Source of the DNA: Bosea sp. PAMC 26642
GTDB taxonomy: Bacteria; Pseudomonadota; Alphaproteobacteria; Rhizobiales; Beijerinckiaceae
DNA length: 64,000 nt
Direction: 5' to 3'
Assembly: GCF_001562255.1 (NCBI RefSeq)
Contig: NZ_CP014301.1
Location: 5,115,501 to 5,179,500 of the forward strand
Under the pieces are notes generated by a model. It was not told the origin of the DNA. It saw only the letters and a list, made by a program, of their open reading frames with translations, and searched no databases. The position numbers were made by a program, and so were the translations under genes. Positions within the stretch are counted from its first letter, which is position 1. The number at the start of each line of letters is the position of its first letter. Of the stretch, positions 43,057 to 53,333 are shown piece after piece.

Positions 43057-43073
43057 GTGGTGCCCAGGAGAGG
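43057..43073. repeat. Right attachment-site copy within tRNA-Leu 3' end
   Basis: GTGGTGCCCAGGAGAGG equals 16296-16312. Here it is the last 16 bases of the tRNA, including the CCA, plus one. The direct repeats enclose 26.8 kb. Confidence 0.75.
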
Positions 43074-43144
43074 ACTCGAACCTCCACGCCCTTGCGAGCG
43101 CCAGCACCTGAAGCTGGTGCGTCTACCAATTCCGCCACCTGGGC
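43058..43144 (-). tRNA. tRNA-Leu(CAG)
   Basis: 87 nt with encoded CCA. The minus strand begins GCCCAGGTGGCGGAATTGG and ends CTCTCCTGGGCACCA. The acceptor stem pairs fully, the anticodon arm is CCAGC-TTCAGGT-GCTGG giving CAG, and the long variable arm (CGCTCGCAAGGGCG) is that of a class II leucine tRNA. It is the integration target of the island and has been left intact. Confidence 0.95.
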
Positions 43145-43255
43145 AACGGCGGTTCGTTTACGGGGGCGGGGAGGGCCTGTCAACGCATCAAACGACAATC
43201 GTGACGTTTCGGCGAAAGCAAGGCTTGCGGTGCGGCGCGATCCGCTGCCCCCGTC

Positions 43256-45337
43256 TCAGAACTCTTCCCATCCCGCATCGCTTGCGCGTCCGCCTGCGGC
43301 GGCCTTGCGGGCGGGTGCAGATGCGGGAGCGGGCCGGGCGGGGGCCGCGGTCCTTGCCGGCGGGGTCGGCCTGAGTTGGGCGAACGCGGCTTCTGCGAGC
43401 TTGCGCAGGCGTTCGGGCTCGCCGGCGGGGCTGGTGCTGCGGCCGGGCGTGTCCTGGCCGGTCCTGAACGCCGCGACGAGGTCGTTGAGCTGGCCGATCT
43501 TGCCGGTGAGCGAGCCCGCCGAGGCCGCGCTCTGTTCCGCGAGTGCCGCGTTCTGCTGCGTCATCTCGTCGAGATGGGCCACCGCCTGGCTCATCTCGTC
43601 GATGCCGTTGGCCTGCTCGGCCGAGGCGGTGGATATCTCGGCGATGGTCGAGGCGACCTTGCGCGAGGCCTCGAGGATGCGGGCCAGTTGCTCCCCGGCC
43701 TGGCGCACGAGCTTGACGCCGCCGGTGACCTCCTCGTTGGAGGACGAGATCAGGCCCGAAATGTCCTTGGCGGCCGAGGACGAGCGCTGCGCCAGCGTGC
43801 GCACCTCGCTGGCCACGACCGCAAAACCCTTGCCGGCGTCGCCGGCGCGCGCGGCTTCCACCGCCGCGTTCAGCGCCAGCAGATTGGTCTGGAAGGCGAT
43901 GTCGTCGATCACCCGGATGATGTCGGAGATCTTCTGCGAGGCGGTCTCGATGCGCGCCATCGCCGCCACGGCTTCAGTCGCGATCGCGCCGCCCGACTGG
44001 GCCGCCTGCATCGCCTCGTCGGCGATCGTCGCCGCCTGGCGCGCACCCTGCGCCGAGGCCTTGACGGAGGCCGCGAGTTCCTCGGTCGTGGCGGCGGTCT
44101 CCTCCAGGCTCGAGGCCTGCTCCTCGGTGCGCTTCGACAGATCGTCGGCGCCCATGTTGATCTCGCGTGCCGCCAGACCGACATCCGACGAGGTCGTCTG
44201 GATCGTGCGCACCGTCGTCGAAAGGCGATCGACCGTCTCGTTGATCGCGCCCTTCAACTCGGCGAACTTGCCGAGGTAGCCGGTCTCGATCCGGCTCGTC
44301 AGATCGCCCCCCGCCACAGCCTGCAGGGCCAGGGCGAACTCGCTCGTCGCACTGTCGACCACCGCGTTGATCTCGTTGATGCCGGAGACCAGCTTCTGCA
44401 TCTGCTCGTCGGCATGGTCGATCTGCAGCCGCGCCGAGAAATCGCCCGCGGCCGCCGCCGCAACCACCTCGCCGACGTCGGAGACAACCGCCTCCATCGA
44501 CTGCGCCCGCGCCAGACGCGCCGCCGAAGCCGTGCGCTCGGCTGCTTCGAGATTCCTCATCGCCAGCAGTTTGTCGCGGAAGAGCTGGAGCGATGCGGCC
44601 ATCTGGCCGATCTCGTCGCGGCGGTCCGCGCCCGCAACCTCGCTATCGAGGTCGCCGTCGGCGATCTTGCGCATCGTACCGGTGAAGCCGCGCAGCGGCA
44701 GCAGGACGCCGTTGCGGGCAACGAAGACGCTGAGCAGAAGACCGCCGGCCACGCCCAGAACGGCTACGACGATCTGGATCAGCAGGAAGCGATCGACCGA
44801 CGCGAAGGCGTTGTTGCGCGTCGTTTCGATCGTCTGGCCGGAATAAGTCGTATAGGCCTTGACCGAGTCGGTGACGTTCTTCTGCCCGTTCAGGGCGACT
44901 GCCAGCGCCGCGTCGATCCGGGCCCGGTCCGTGGTCGCGGATTTCGCCATGGCGACCATCGCGCGGATGTCCTGGAAATAGCTGCCGAGCTTGGCGCGCA
45001 CATCTCCCAGCAGCCGCTTCTCCTCCTGGTCGGCAAGGCTTTCCAGGACGGGAAGCCGGGCCAGCATCTCGCTCATCCGCCGCTCCGATTCCACGGCGAA
45101 ATCGGCGTGTTTCTCGGGTTGGCCCGACAGCTGGTAGGTCATCCGGCTGATCGCGATGATGTCGATGCGCAGATCCATACTTTCGCGTGCGACCCGTCCG
45201 GTCTGTTCGACATCGAGCATGGACTGCTTCATCTGGGTCAATCCGAGCCACCCGACGATCGCGATGACGACGGCGACGGCGCTCATGACGGCGACGACGC
45301 CGATGAACTTGGACACGATGGAGACGTGCTTGAGCAT
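43256..45337 (-). CDS. Methyl-accepting chemotaxis protein
   Basis: Transmembrane chemoreceptor of 693 residues from [20 protein letters not shown]. The first membrane helix is followed by a helical ligand-binding domain (about 35-185), a second membrane helix ([20 protein letters not shown]), HAMP segments and the methylation/signalling hairpin with the conserved tip region [20 protein letters not shown]. The last residues, GWEEF, are a W-x-x-F pentapeptide-type tether for CheR/CheB. An Ala/Pro linker precedes it. First core gene right of the tRNA. Confidence 0.92.
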   Translation of the reverse strand: MLKHVSIVSKFIGVVAVMSAVAVVIAIVGWLGLTQMKQSMLDVEQTGRVARESMDLRIDIIAISRMTYQLSGQPEKHADFAVESERRMSEMLARLPVLESLADQEEKRLLGDVRAKLGSYFQDIRAMVAMAKSATTDRARIDAALAVALNGQKNVTDSVKAYTTYSGQTIETTRNNAFASVDRFLLIQIVVAVLGVAGGLLLSVFVARNGVLLPLRGFTGTMRKIADGDLDSEVAGADRRDEIGQMAASLQLFRDKLLAMRNLEAAERTASAARLARAQSMEAVVSDVGEVVAAAAAGDFSARLQIDHADEQMQKLVSGINEINAVVDSATSEFALALQAVAGGDLTSRIETGYLGKFAELKGAINETVDRLSTTVRTIQTTSSDVGLAAREINMGADDLSKRTEEQASSLEETAATTEELAASVKASAQGARQAATIADEAMQAAQSGGAIATEAVAAMARIETASQKISDIIRVIDDIAFQTNLLALNAAVEAARAGDAGKGFAVVASEVRTLAQRSSSAAKDISGLISSSNEEVTGGVKLVRQAGEQLARILEASRKVASTIAEISTASAEQANGIDEMSQAVAHLDEMTQQNAALAEQSAASAGSLTGKIGQLNDLVAAFRTGQDTPGRSTSPAGEPERLRKLAEAAFAQLRPTPPARTAAPARPAPASAPARKAAAGGRASDAGWEEF

Positions 45338-45729
45338 TGTGCGGTCAAACCTTCGAAAGGCGAATGGCTCGGAGTGCCATGAGGGGTGTATCGGGTGGCG
45401 GCAACAATCGGCGAATGGGTCGAATAGCCCGGACGTTCCCCTTCGCCGAACTGCGAGGCGTTGATGCCTCCACCGATTATATCGCTGCCGCGAAAATCCC
45501 CGGGCAGGCGATCCGGTTGCGATATCCGATCGAACTGGCCTGGAACCTAGCGGCAGAGCCTTAAGGAAGTTTTGAAAAGCGCCGGATTCACCGGTTCCTC
45601 GTCTCAGTGTCCGCACGAATTCGACTCGGGCCGAGCGTTGCGCGTGCCGGCGGCACGCAAACCGGCTTTCCACATCGGGGCGAAATGCTTTAGGAGCGTT
45701 CCAATCCCCGCGCATGAGGCGAGCCGACC
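45338..45729. other. Divergent intergenic region
   Basis: About 390 bp between the chemoreceptor and the NDUFA9-like gene. It should hold promoters for both. I see only a short inverted repeat (GCGTGCCGGCGGCACGC, 45640-45656) and no credible gene. Confidence 0.4.
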
Positions 45730-46740
45730 ATGGCGACTGATCTCTTCCCTCCGAGCCAGCAACTCGTCACGGTCTTCGGCGGCTCCGGCTTCGTCGGCCG
45801 CCATGTCGTCAGGGCGCTGGTGAAGCGCGGCTATCGCGTGCGCGTCGCAGTGCGACGGCCCGATCTCGCGGGCTTCCTGCAGCCGCTCGGCACGGTCGGG
45901 CAAATCCATGCCGTCCAGGCCAATCTGCGTTATCCGGAATCGGTCGCGGCCGCGATCAAGGGCGCTGACGCTGTCGTCAACCTTGTCGGCATCCTGCAGG
46001 AGGGTGGTCGGCAGAACTTCACCAGCGTACAGGCCAACGGCCCGCGCGCCATCGCCCAAGCCTGTGCCGCGCTCGGCGTCTCGCGCTTCGTGCAGATCTC
46101 GGCAATCGGCGCTGCTGCCGATTCCGGGTCGCTCTACGCCCGCAGCAAGGCGCAAGGCGAGGCTGCCGTGCTCCAGGCCGTGCCCGGCGCGGTGATCCTG
46201 CGGCCCTCGATCGTGTTTGGACCCGAGGACGGCTTCTTCAACCGCTTCGCCTCGCTGGCGCGGATGCTGCCGGTGCTGCCTCTGATCGGCGGCGGCGAGA
46301 CGAGGTTCCAGCCGGTCTTCGTCGGCGATGTCGCCGAGGCCGTTGCCCGCGCCGTCGATGGTGCGCTGACCGGCGGGCGCGTCTACGAACTCGGCGGCCC
46401 CGAGGTGAAGAGCTTCCGCGAACTCCTCGCCTATATCTGCGAGGTCACCGGCCGCAAGCGGGTCCTCGCGTCTCTGCCGTTTCCGCTCGCCCGCCTGCAG
46501 GCGCGCATCATCGAGATCGTCGATGGGTTGACGCTCGGTCTGCTTCCCAACGAACTCAAGCTAACGCGCGACCAGGTCACGCTGCTCGAAAGCGACAATG
46601 TCGTGTCGGATGCCGCCAGGGCCGAGGGCCGCGACTTCGCCGGGATCGGCATCGCGCCGAGTTCGATCGAGGCGATCGTGCCGTCCTATCTCTGGCGCTT
46701 CCGCAAGACCGGCCAGTTCGATACGGCCCGGGCGGGGTGA
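45730..46740 (+). CDS. NDUFA9-like NAD(P)-binding protein (extended SDR)
   Basis: Protein of 336 residues of the atypical short-chain dehydrogenase family related to the complex I accessory subunit NDUFA9. The Rossmann motif is [24 protein letters not shown] carries the Tyr/Lys region, and [17 protein letters not shown] is a family signature. Probably bound to respiratory complex I or quinone metabolism. Common single-copy gene in Hyphomicrobiales. Confidence 0.85.
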   Translation: MATDLFPPSQQLVTVFGGSGFVGRHVVRALVKRGYRVRVAVRRPDLAGFLQPLGTVGQIHAVQANLRYPESVAAAIKGADAVVNLVGILQEGGRQNFTSVQANGPRAIAQACAALGVSRFVQISAIGAAADSGSLYARSKAQGEAAVLQAVPGAVILRPSIVFGPEDGFFNRFASLARMLPVLPLIGGGETRFQPVFVGDVAEAVARAVDGALTGGRVYELGGPEVKSFRELLAYICEVTGRKRVLASLPFPLARLQARIIEIVDGLTLGLLPNELKLTRDQVTLLESDNVVSDAARAEGRDFAGIGIAPSSIEAIVPSYLWRFRKTGQFDTARAG

Positions 46741-46905
46741 ACAGCTTCTGCCGTTCCGCTCCGAGACCTTTTGAGAATTCGCCAGGGTGAGTCGGCTGGC
46801 GTGGCTGTCGAGAACCGGAGCGCAGCGGACTTTCTGTCCGTGAGCACCGGAAGCGGAGACAGTCGCGTCAGACGGCCGCCATGGTCGAATTCGCAAATGG
46901 TCTCG

Positions 46906-47901
46906 TCACAACATGCTCGGCAGCACCCGGTCCGGCGGCTTGTGGCCGTCCATGAAGGTCTTGATGTTGACGATGACCTTCTCGCCCATGTCGGCGCGGC
47001 CTTCATGCGTGGCCGAGCCCATATGCGGCAGCACCACGACGCGGTGGTTGCGCGCGAGCTTGAGCAGGCGCGGATTGACCGCGGGCTCGCTCTCATAGAC
47101 GTCGAGCCCGGCGCCTGCGAGTTCGCCCGCCTCCAGCATCCGGGCCAGCGCCGTCTCGTCGACGATCTCGCCGCGCGCCGTGTTCACCAGGATCGCGTCG
47201 GGCTTCATCAGCTTGAGCCGGCGCGCCGAGAGCAGGTGGTAGGTCGCCGGGGTATGCGGGCAGTTGACCGAGACGATGTCCATCCGCGCCAGCATCTGGT
47301 CGAGTGAATCCCAATAGGTCGCGTCGAGCTTTTCCTCGGTTTTGGCATCGACGCGGCGGCGGTTGTGGTAGTGGATCGACAATCCGAAGGCGGCCGCGCG
47401 CTTTGCCACGGCCTGGCCGATGCGGCCCATGCCGACGATGCCGAGCCTTTTGCCGGCGATGCGGCGGCCGAGCATCCAGGTCGGCGACCAGCCGGCCCAT
47501 TCGTCGTCTGGGATCACCCGGGCGCCCTCGGCGATCCGCCTCGCCACGGCCAGGATCAGCGCGATCGTCATGTCGGCGGTGTCGTCGGTCAGGACGCCCG
47601 GCGTATTGGTCACGGTGATGCCGCGCTGCACGGCGCTGGCGACGTCGATATTATCGACGCCATTGCCGAAATTCGCGATCAGCCTGAGCTGGTCGCCGGC
47701 TTGGGCGATCAGTCCCGCATCGATCCTGTCCGTGACTGTCGGCACCAGCACGTCGGCGGTCTTCACCGCCTCGACCAGCGCTGCCTGGCTCATCGGCGTG
47801 TCGTCGATGTTGAGCCTCGCGTCGAACAGCTCGCGCATACGGGTTTCGACCACGGCGGGCAGTTTGCGCGTGACCACGACCAGCGGCTTTTTCTTCGACA
47901 T
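46906..47901 (-). CDS. D-2-hydroxyacid dehydrogenase (glyoxylate/hydroxypyruvate reductase type)
   Basis: NAD(P)-dependent dehydrogenase of 331 residues starting MSKKKPLVVVTRKLPAVVET. The cofactor fold is GMGRIGQAVAKRA; catalytic Arg is in NTARGEIVDE, Glu in VYESEP, and His in LPHMGSAT. The sequence resembles GhrB/GyaR enzymes that reduce glyoxylate and hydroxypyruvate. Substrate not fixed by sequence alone. Transcribed away from the SH3 gene. Confidence 0.87.
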   Translation of the reverse strand: MSKKKPLVVVTRKLPAVVETRMRELFDARLNIDDTPMSQAALVEAVKTADVLVPTVTDRIDAGLIAQAGDQLRLIANFGNGVDNIDVASAVQRGITVTNTPGVLTDDTADMTIALILAVARRIAEGARVIPDDEWAGWSPTWMLGRRIAGKRLGIVGMGRIGQAVAKRAAAFGLSIHYHNRRRVDAKTEEKLDATYWDSLDQMLARMDIVSVNCPHTPATYHLLSARRLKLMKPDAILVNTARGEIVDETALARMLEAGELAGAGLDVYESEPAVNPRLLKLARNHRVVVLPHMGSATHEGRADMGEKVIVNIKTFMDGHKPPDRVLPSML

Positions 47902-48101
47902 CGGCTGCTCCTCTCCGCTGGTCTTCGCCCCGCCGCCTTTTGGCCTCAACCCGTCATTAACCGAGTGGGATCAGGAATGAATGACGGCTGGATCGCGGGG
48001 CACTTGTTCCGTTGTCTAAGTGGCGGCGCGGCGGATGACAACATGACCTTCGCCGGGGTGCCGCCTGCGGCTGGTTTGCGGATGATAGGGAGTTTGAGGC
48101 G

Positions 48102-48629
48102 ATGGTGGCTTTCGCGGTGCGTGCTTTTGTTCTGGCGGCCGGTCTGGCCCTGTCGGGCGGCGCCGCGTCGGCCCAGGACATGGCGGCCGGCTCCGTCACC
48201 GGCCTGCCGGTCCCACGCTATGTCAGTCTGAAGTCGGACCGGGTGAACCTGCGCGAGGGTCCTTCCAAGGAGCATAGCACGCGCTGGGTCTATCAGCGGG
48301 CTGGCCTGCCGGTCGAGATCGTCGCCGAGTTCGAGACCTGGCGGCGCGTTCGGGATGCCGACGGTTCGGAAGGCTGGGTTCTCCACAGCCTGCTGTCGGG
48401 CCGGCGCACCGCGCTCGTCGCGCCATGGGAGAAGGCCAAGGACCAGACGATCACGTTGTATGGCAGCGCCGACGCGAACGCGGCCGTCGTCGCCCGGCTT
48501 CAGCCCAACGTCATCGTCAATGTCGCGAACTGCGCCAACAGCTGGTGCCGCGTCAGCATCGCCAAGACGGATGGCTATCTCAAGCAGGAACGCCTGTGGG
48601 GCGTCTATCCCAACGAGAAGGTTGATTGA
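48102..48629 (+). CDS. Secreted SH3 (SH3b) domain protein
   Basis: Protein of 175 residues with a signal peptide (ending GAASAQ). A bacterial SH3 domain follows (YVSLKSDRVNLREGPSKEHS, then WVYQRAGLPVEIVAEFETWR), and a second SH3-like half ends GYLKQERLWGVYPNEKVD. Found widely in alphaproteobacteria as a periplasmic, probably cell-wall-associated protein. Converges on irr. Confidence 0.85.
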   Translation: MVAFAVRAFVLAAGLALSGGAASAQDMAAGSVTGLPVPRYVSLKSDRVNLREGPSKEHSTRWVYQRAGLPVEIVAEFETWRRVRDADGSEGWVLHSLLSGRRTALVAPWEKAKDQTITLYGSADANAAVVARLQPNVIVNVANCANSWCRVSIAKTDGYLKQERLWGVYPNEKVD

Positions 48630-48642
48630 CCCGGGCGCCGGC

Positions 48643-49107
48643 TCAGGCGTCGATCCGGCGCAGCCGCACCACGACATCGACGCGGGCTATTTCGTAGCCC
48701 TCCGGCGGCTCGGGCAGGGCCGCGACATCGACGGCCGAGGCCGGGATGTCGATCACGGTATTTTCGCCATCGACGACGAAATGATGATGCTCGCTGTTGT
48801 CGGTATCGAAATAGGTCTTGGCCCCGTCGATCGCGAGTTCGCGCAGCAGGCCCGCCTGGGTGAACTGGTGCAGCGTGTTGTAGACCGTCGCCAACGAGAC
48901 CGGCGCGCGCGCCTTCATCGCCTCCTCGTAGAGCATCTCGGCGCTGACATGGCGGTCGCCCTTGGCGAAGAGCAGCCAGCCGAGCGAAACGCGCTGGCGC
49001 GTCGGGCGAAGGCCCACGCGTCGCAGGCGCTGGCGCACGTCATGAAACGGGCAGCCCTGCCGTGCGGTCGATCCATAGCCCTGGTCCTGGGAGATCAGAT
49101 CGCTCAT
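48643..49107 (-). CDS. irr: Iron response regulator Irr (Fur family)
   Basis: Transcription factor of 154 residues that represses or activates iron and haem genes in Hyphomicrobiales. The haem-regulatory-like motif GCPFHDV is near the N-terminus, the winged helix contains RVGLRPTRQRVSLGWLLF and SLATVYNTLHQFT, and SEHHHFVVDG is the HxH metal/haem region. Start at 49107 (MSDLISQDQGYG). It is divergent from fabA across about 215 bp, the usual rhizobial arrangement. Confidence 0.93.
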   Translation of the reverse strand: MSDLISQDQGYGSTARQGCPFHDVRQRLRRVGLRPTRQRVSLGWLLFAKGDRHVSAEMLYEEAMKARAPVSLATVYNTLHQFTQAGLLRELAIDGAKTYFDTDNSEHHHFVVDGENTVIDIPASAVDVAALPEPPEGYEIARVDVVVRLRRIDA

Positions 49108-49322
49108 GCTTTGGGCCGGCCTCTCTGGAGTTTGCCGCACCGCGCATCTCTGGCCTGCGGCGTCCGACGAAGAACACAGTCCAGATGTAAGGCTTCGGCC
49201 CGGTGGTCGCAAGCGCGGGACGTTTGGCCTTACGCCCTTCCGTTCCGGCGTGGCGACGTGTTAGGCACGGCCCGATAGCAAACGACCGCCACCTCGGCGG
49301 ACGGACACGGAGCGGAACGCGC

Positions 49323-49835
49323 ATGGAGCGGCAATCGTCATTCAGCTATGAGGACATCCTCAGCTGCGGTCGCGGCGAGCTGTTCGGGCCAGGCAATGCG
49401 CAATTGCCGCTGCCGCCGATGCTGATGTTCGACCGCATCGTCGAGATCAGCGAGACCGGCGGTGCCAATGGCAAGGGCGTCGTCCGCGCCGAATTCGACA
49501 TCAAGCCCGACCTCTGGTTCTTCGACTGCCACTTCAAGGGCGACCCGGTGATGCCCGGCTGCCTCGGCCTCGACGCGCTCTGGCAGCTCACCGGCTTCTT
49601 CCTCGGCTGGCTCGGCCTGCCGGGCCGCGGCCGGGCGCTCGGCGTCGGCGAGGTCAAGTTCGCCGATCAGGTGCTGCCATCGGTCAAGCAGGTCGTCTAT
49701 GGCGTCGAGTTCAAGCGCGTCTTCAAGTCCAAGCTCGTGCTTGGCATCGCCGATGGCTGGCTGGAGGCGGACGGCAAGCGAATCTACACGGTGAGCGACA
49801 TGCGCGTCGGCCTGTTCAAGCCGGAAGCCGCCTGA
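49323..49835 (+). CDS. fabA: 3-hydroxydecanoyl-ACP dehydratase FabA
   Basis: Protein of 170 residues that introduces the cis double bond in unsaturated fatty acid synthesis in the cytoplasm. The active-site helix and loop, [20 protein letters not shown], hold the catalytic His and Asp. Start [13 protein letters not shown] at 49323. Followed by fabB on the same strand, as normal for this pathway. Confidence 0.96.
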   Translation: MERQSSFSYEDILSCGRGELFGPGNAQLPLPPMLMFDRIVEISETGGANGKGVVRAEFDIKPDLWFFDCHFKGDPVMPGCLGLDALWQLTGFFLGWLGLPGRGRALGVGEVKFADQVLPSVKQVVYGVEFKRVFKSKLVLGIADGWLEADGKRIYTVSDMRVGLFKPEAA

Positions 49836-49954
49836 GCAAAACCACGGCTTGCGCCTTGCGCTTGTCATTCCGGCAGGCCATCTGCGCCTGACGAATAGAA
49901 AGCACCGGGTCCGACGGTCCTGGCCGCACGAGATATGAAGCCGGAGAAGCGAGC

Positions 49955-51181
49955 ATGAGACGCGTGGTGGTCACCGGGATGGGCATCGTCTCGTCCATCG
50001 GCAACAATACGCAGGAAGTGCTGTCCTCCCTGCATGAAGCGAAATCCGGCATCTCCTTCATGCCCGATTTCGCCGAGCACGGCTTCCGCAGCCGTGTCGG
50101 CGGCATGCCGAGCCTCGATCCCGCGACCGTGCTCGATCGGCGCGCCATGCGCTTCCACGGCGGCGGCTCGGCCTGGAACCAGGTCGCCATGGAGCAGGCC
50201 ATCGCGGATGCCGGTCTCGAAACCTCCGAGATCAGCCATGAGCGCACCGGCATCGTTATGGGTTCGGGCGGCCCCTCCACCCGCGCCTTGATCGATGCAT
50301 ACGACAAGGCCCGCGAGAGCGGCTCCTCCAAGAAGGTCGGTCCCTTCGCCGTGCCCAAGGGCATGTCCTCGACCGCCTCGGCGACGCTCGCGACCTGGTT
50401 CAAGATCAAGGGCGTCAACTATTCGATCTCGTCGGCCTGCGCGACCTCGAACCACTGCATCGGCAACGCCTATGAGTTGATCCAGTGGGGCAAGCAGGAC
50501 GTCATCTTCGCCGGCGGCTGCGAGGAACTCGACTGGACGCTGTCGGTGCTCTTCGACGCGATGGGCGCCATGTCGACCGACTATAACGACACGCCCGCCC
50601 GCGCCTCGCGCGCCTATGACGTCAACCGCGACGGCTTCGTCATCGCCGGCGGCGCCGGCGTCGTCGTGCTGGAGGAACTGGAGCACGCGAAAGCGCGCGG
50701 CGCGAAGATCTATGGCGAGATTGTCGGCTACGGCGCGACCTCGGACGGCTACGACATGGTCGCGCCGTCGGGCGAGGGCGCGGTGCGCTGCATGAAAATG
50801 GCGCTTCAGGGCGTCAACGCGAAGGTCGACTACATCAACCCCCACGGCACCTCGACCCCGGTCGGCGACGCCAAGGAGATCGAGGCGATCCGCGAGGTCT
50901 TCGGCTCCGGCGACAAGGCGCCGCCGATTTCCGCCACCAAGTCGCTCACCGGCCATTCGCTGGGCGCGACCGGCGTGCAGGAGGCGATCTATTCGCTGCT
51001 GATGCTCAACAACGACTTTATCTGCGAGAGCGCCCATATCGACGAGCTAGACCCCGCCTTCGCCGATATGCCGATCGTGCGCAAGCGCATCGACAATGCC
51101 GGGCTGGGCTGCGTTCTCTCGAACTCCTTCGGGTTTGGCGGGACGAACGCGACCATCGTGATGAAGAAGCTCGAAGCCTGA
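49955..51181 (+). CDS. fabB: 3-oxoacyl-ACP synthase I FabB
   Basis: Condensing enzyme of 408 residues that elongates unsaturated acyl chains made by FabA. The nucleophile Cys is in [12 protein letters not shown], the two His are in [11 protein letters not shown] and TGHSLGATG, and Lys is in SATKSLTG. Full length, about 120 bp after fabA. Confidence 0.96.
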   Translation: MRRVVVTGMGIVSSIGNNTQEVLSSLHEAKSGISFMPDFAEHGFRSRVGGMPSLDPATVLDRRAMRFHGGGSAWNQVAMEQAIADAGLETSEISHERTGIVMGSGGPSTRALIDAYDKARESGSSKKVGPFAVPKGMSSTASATLATWFKIKGVNYSISSACATSNHCIGNAYELIQWGKQDVIFAGGCEELDWTLSVLFDAMGAMSTDYNDTPARASRAYDVNRDGFVIAGGAGVVVLEELEHAKARGAKIYGEIVGYGATSDGYDMVAPSGEGAVRCMKMALQGVNAKVDYINPHGTSTPVGDAKEIEAIREVFGSGDKAPPISATKSLTGHSLGATGVQEAIYSLLMLNNDFICESAHIDELDPAFADMPIVRKRIDNAGLGCVLSNSFGFGGTNATIVMKKLEA

Positions 51182-51191
51182 GGTCGCGCCA

Positions 51192-51467
51192 ATGCTGTTC
51201 ATGGTGATCGAGCATTTCGATCAGGCGCGGGTGAAGGAGATCTACGCGCGCTTCCACGAGAAGGGCCGCATGGCGCCCGAAGGCCTGACCTATCTCGACA
51301 GCTGGATCTCAGCGGATTTCGCCCGCTGCTTCCAGGTGATGGAATGCGACGACGTTACCAAGCTGCAGGAATGGGTCCTGGCCTGGGGCGATCTCGCCCG
51401 CTTCGAGATCGTGCCGCTGGCCACGTCGAAGGACACGGCGGCGGCGGTCAAGAAGCATTTGACGTGA
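51192..51467 (+). CDS. DUF3303 domain protein
   Basis: Protein of 91 residues with an alpha/beta ferredoxin-like plan (MLFMVIEHFDQARVKEIYAR, then GLTYLDSWISADFARCFQVM). Matches the DUF3303 family. It starts 10 bp after fabB, so it is probably co-transcribed. Function unknown. Confidence 0.78.
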   Translation: MLFMVIEHFDQARVKEIYARFHEKGRMAPEGLTYLDSWISADFARCFQVMECDDVTKLQEWVLAWGDLARFEIVPLATSKDTAAAVKKHLT

Positions 51468-51517
51468 CAGTGGCGGTCTAGACTGATAGGCCTTGCGTCT
51501 AGATCAGGAGATGCTAG

Positions 51518-51760
51518 ATGGCCTTTCACATACGCGATGACCGTACCGACAGGGTCGTTCGTCAACTGGCGACCCGCCGTAAGCTCAGCATCACCGAGAC
51601 TGTTCGGCTCGCAGCAGAGAATGAACTCAACCGCGATAGCGTGGATGACGAAGCTTTCATGGCGCGCATCCGCGATATCCAACGTCAGGCTGCTGCCTAT
51701 CCAAAAACGGGTCTGAAGGCGGACAAGGCGTTCTACGACGAATTGTCGGGCGACATCTGA
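51518..51760 (+). CDS. VapB-family antitoxin
   Basis: Protein of 80 residues. MAFHIRDDRTDRVVRQLATR, then KLSITETVRLAAENEL, forms a ribbon-helix-helix-like DNA-binding part. The C-terminal tail should wrap the toxin. Its stop overlaps the toxin ATG (TGATG). It represses the module together with the toxin by family analogy. Confidence 0.8.
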   Translation: MAFHIRDDRTDRVVRQLATRRKLSITETVRLAAENELNRDSVDDEAFMARIRDIQRQAAAYPKTGLKADKAFYDELSGDI

Positions 51761-52170
51761 TGTATATTGATGCCTCGGCGTTGGTTGCGATCATCGTGGA
51801 CGAGCCCGAGGCTGAAGAGTTCGGCATGGCTATTCGCACGTCGACGACAGGCCGGTTCACAGCGCCGATCGCCATCTACGAGGCGACTCTTGGCGTTGCC
51901 AGAGTTCTGTCGTGTCCGGTGGCGCGGGCGCGGCAACTGGTCGTCGGGTTGTTGAAGGCCATGTCGGTTGCGGTGGCTCCTCTCGACGATCGTCATGCCT
52001 CGGCCGCGCTGTCGGCGCACGAGCGTTTTGGCAAAGGCCAGCACGCCGCGAGGCTGAACATGGGCGATTGTTTCGCTTATGCCGTTGCGGCTGAAGCTGC
52101 TCTGCCGATCCTTTTCAAAGGCGACGACTTCGGTCAGACCGACTTGCCTTCCGCACTGTCCGCCTCCTGA
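51760..52170 (+). CDS. VapC-family PIN-domain toxin
   Basis: Ribonuclease toxin of 136 residues. PIN-domain acidic residues are Asp in MYIDASALVAI, Glu in IYEATLGVARV, and Asp in MGDCFAYAVA and KGDDF. The pair sits between fabB-DUF3303 and fabI, genes normally adjacent in this group, so it looks like an insertion in an essential operon. Confidence 0.84.
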   Translation: MYIDASALVAIIVDEPEAEEFGMAIRTSTTGRFTAPIAIYEATLGVARVLSCPVARARQLVVGLLKAMSVAVAPLDDRHASAALSAHERFGKGQHAARLNMGDCFAYAVAAEAALPILFKGDDFGQTDLPSALSAS

Positions 52171-52191
52171 TCAACGAACCGAACGGTCCCC

Positions 52192-53025
52192 ATGCTCCCC
52201 CTCATGCACAACAAGCGCGGCCTCGTCATGGGCGTTGCCAACCAGAACTCGATCGCCTGGGGCATCGCGCGCACTCTGCATGCCCATGGCGCCGAGATGG
52301 CCTTCACCTATCAGGGCGATGCGCTCGGCAAGCGTGTCAGGCCGCTGGCCGAAAGCATCGGCTCGACGCTCGTGCTGCCCTGTGACGTGGAGGATATCGC
52401 CACGGTCGATGCGGCCTTTTCCGCGATCGACGAGGCCTGGGGCGGCGATCCCGAGCGCAATACGCTCGATTTCCTGATCCACGCCATCGGCTTCTCCGAC
52501 AAGAACGAGCTCAAGGGCCTCTACGCCGACACCAGCCGCGAGAATTTTTCACGCACCATGGTGATCTCCTGCTTCTCCTTCACCGAAGCCGCCAAACGCG
52601 CCGCAGAGCGCATGCCCAAAGGCGGCAGCATGATCACGCTGACCTATGGCGGCTCGACTCGAGTCATGCCGAACTACAACGTCATGGGCGTCGCCAAGGC
52701 CGCGCTCGAATCCAGCATGCGTTATCTCGCGGCCGATTACGGTCCGCGTGGCATCCGCGTCAACGCGCTCTCGCCCGGACCGGTCCGCACCCTCGCCGGC
52801 GCCGGCATCTCGGATGCCCGCGCAATGTATTCCTGGCAGCGCGCCAATTCGCCGCTGCGGAAATCGGTTTCGCTCGACGAGATCGGCGGCTCGGCGCTGT
52901 ATTATCTCTCCGATCTCTCGGGCGGCGTCACCGGCGACATCCACCATGTCGATGCCGGCTACAACATCACCTCGATGCCGGCGCTGGACGGGCTGCGCGC
53001 AGCCGATGCCGGCACCGGCGAGTAA
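52192..53025 (+). CDS. fabI: Enoyl-ACP reductase FabI
   Basis: NADH-dependent reductase of 277 residues, last step of the fatty acid elongation cycle. RGLVMGVANQNSIAWGIA is the FabI-type cofactor motif; the catalytic Tyr and Lys are in NYNVMGVAKAALE (Y-x6-K). Starts 22 bp after vapC. Confidence 0.94.
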   Translation: MLPLMHNKRGLVMGVANQNSIAWGIARTLHAHGAEMAFTYQGDALGKRVRPLAESIGSTLVLPCDVEDIATVDAAFSAIDEAWGGDPERNTLDFLIHAIGFSDKNELKGLYADTSRENFSRTMVISCFSFTEAAKRAAERMPKGGSMITLTYGGSTRVMPNYNVMGVAKAALESSMRYLAADYGPRGIRVNALSPGPVRTLAGAGISDARAMYSWQRANSPLRKSVSLDEIGGSALYYLSDLSGGVTGDIHHVDAGYNITSMPALDGLRAADAGTGE

Positions 53026-53078
53026 GGAACTCGGGCGAGCGCCCGCAGTTCTTCCGTCAACCGACAAGGAGAGACGCG

Positions 53079-53324
53079 ATGGTCACGGTCAAGTACGAAG
53101 TCGTCGAGCATGATGGCGGCTGGGCCTACAAGGTCGGCGATGCGATTTCGGAGACGTTTCCGACGCATGATGCGGCCCTGAAGGCGGCGTCCAGTGCCGC
53201 CGCCCGCCAGACCGTGGCCGGCACCACCGACGGCATCGTCTATCAGGACAAGGACGGCAAGTGGCACGAGGAACTGGCCGACGGTCACGACCGGCCGGCG
53301 ACCCGTGTCATCGACCAGCCCTGA
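53079..53324 (+). CDS. DUF2188 domain protein
   Basis: Protein of 81 residues (MVTVKYEVVEHDGGWAYKVG). The strand-helix-strand pattern with TFPTHDAALKAASSAAARQ and GIVYQDKDGKWHEE is that of DUF2188. Good AGGAGAG ribosome site. Role unknown. Confidence 0.72.
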   Translation: MVTVKYEVVEHDGGWAYKVGDAISETFPTHDAALKAASSAAARQTVAGTTDGIVYQDKDGKWHEELADGHDRPATRVIDQP

Positions 53325-53333
53325 CCGCTCTGG

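Noticed and set aside
43376..45382. Long plus-strand open frame (668 codons) opposite the chemoreceptor gene
   Set aside because: It is an antisense shadow of a high-GC coiled-coil gene; the minus strand has full chemoreceptor signatures.
49866..49880. TGTCATTCCGG resembling the arm of the palindromic repeat after rpsA
   Set aside because: Only one short arm is present and the matching second arm is missing.
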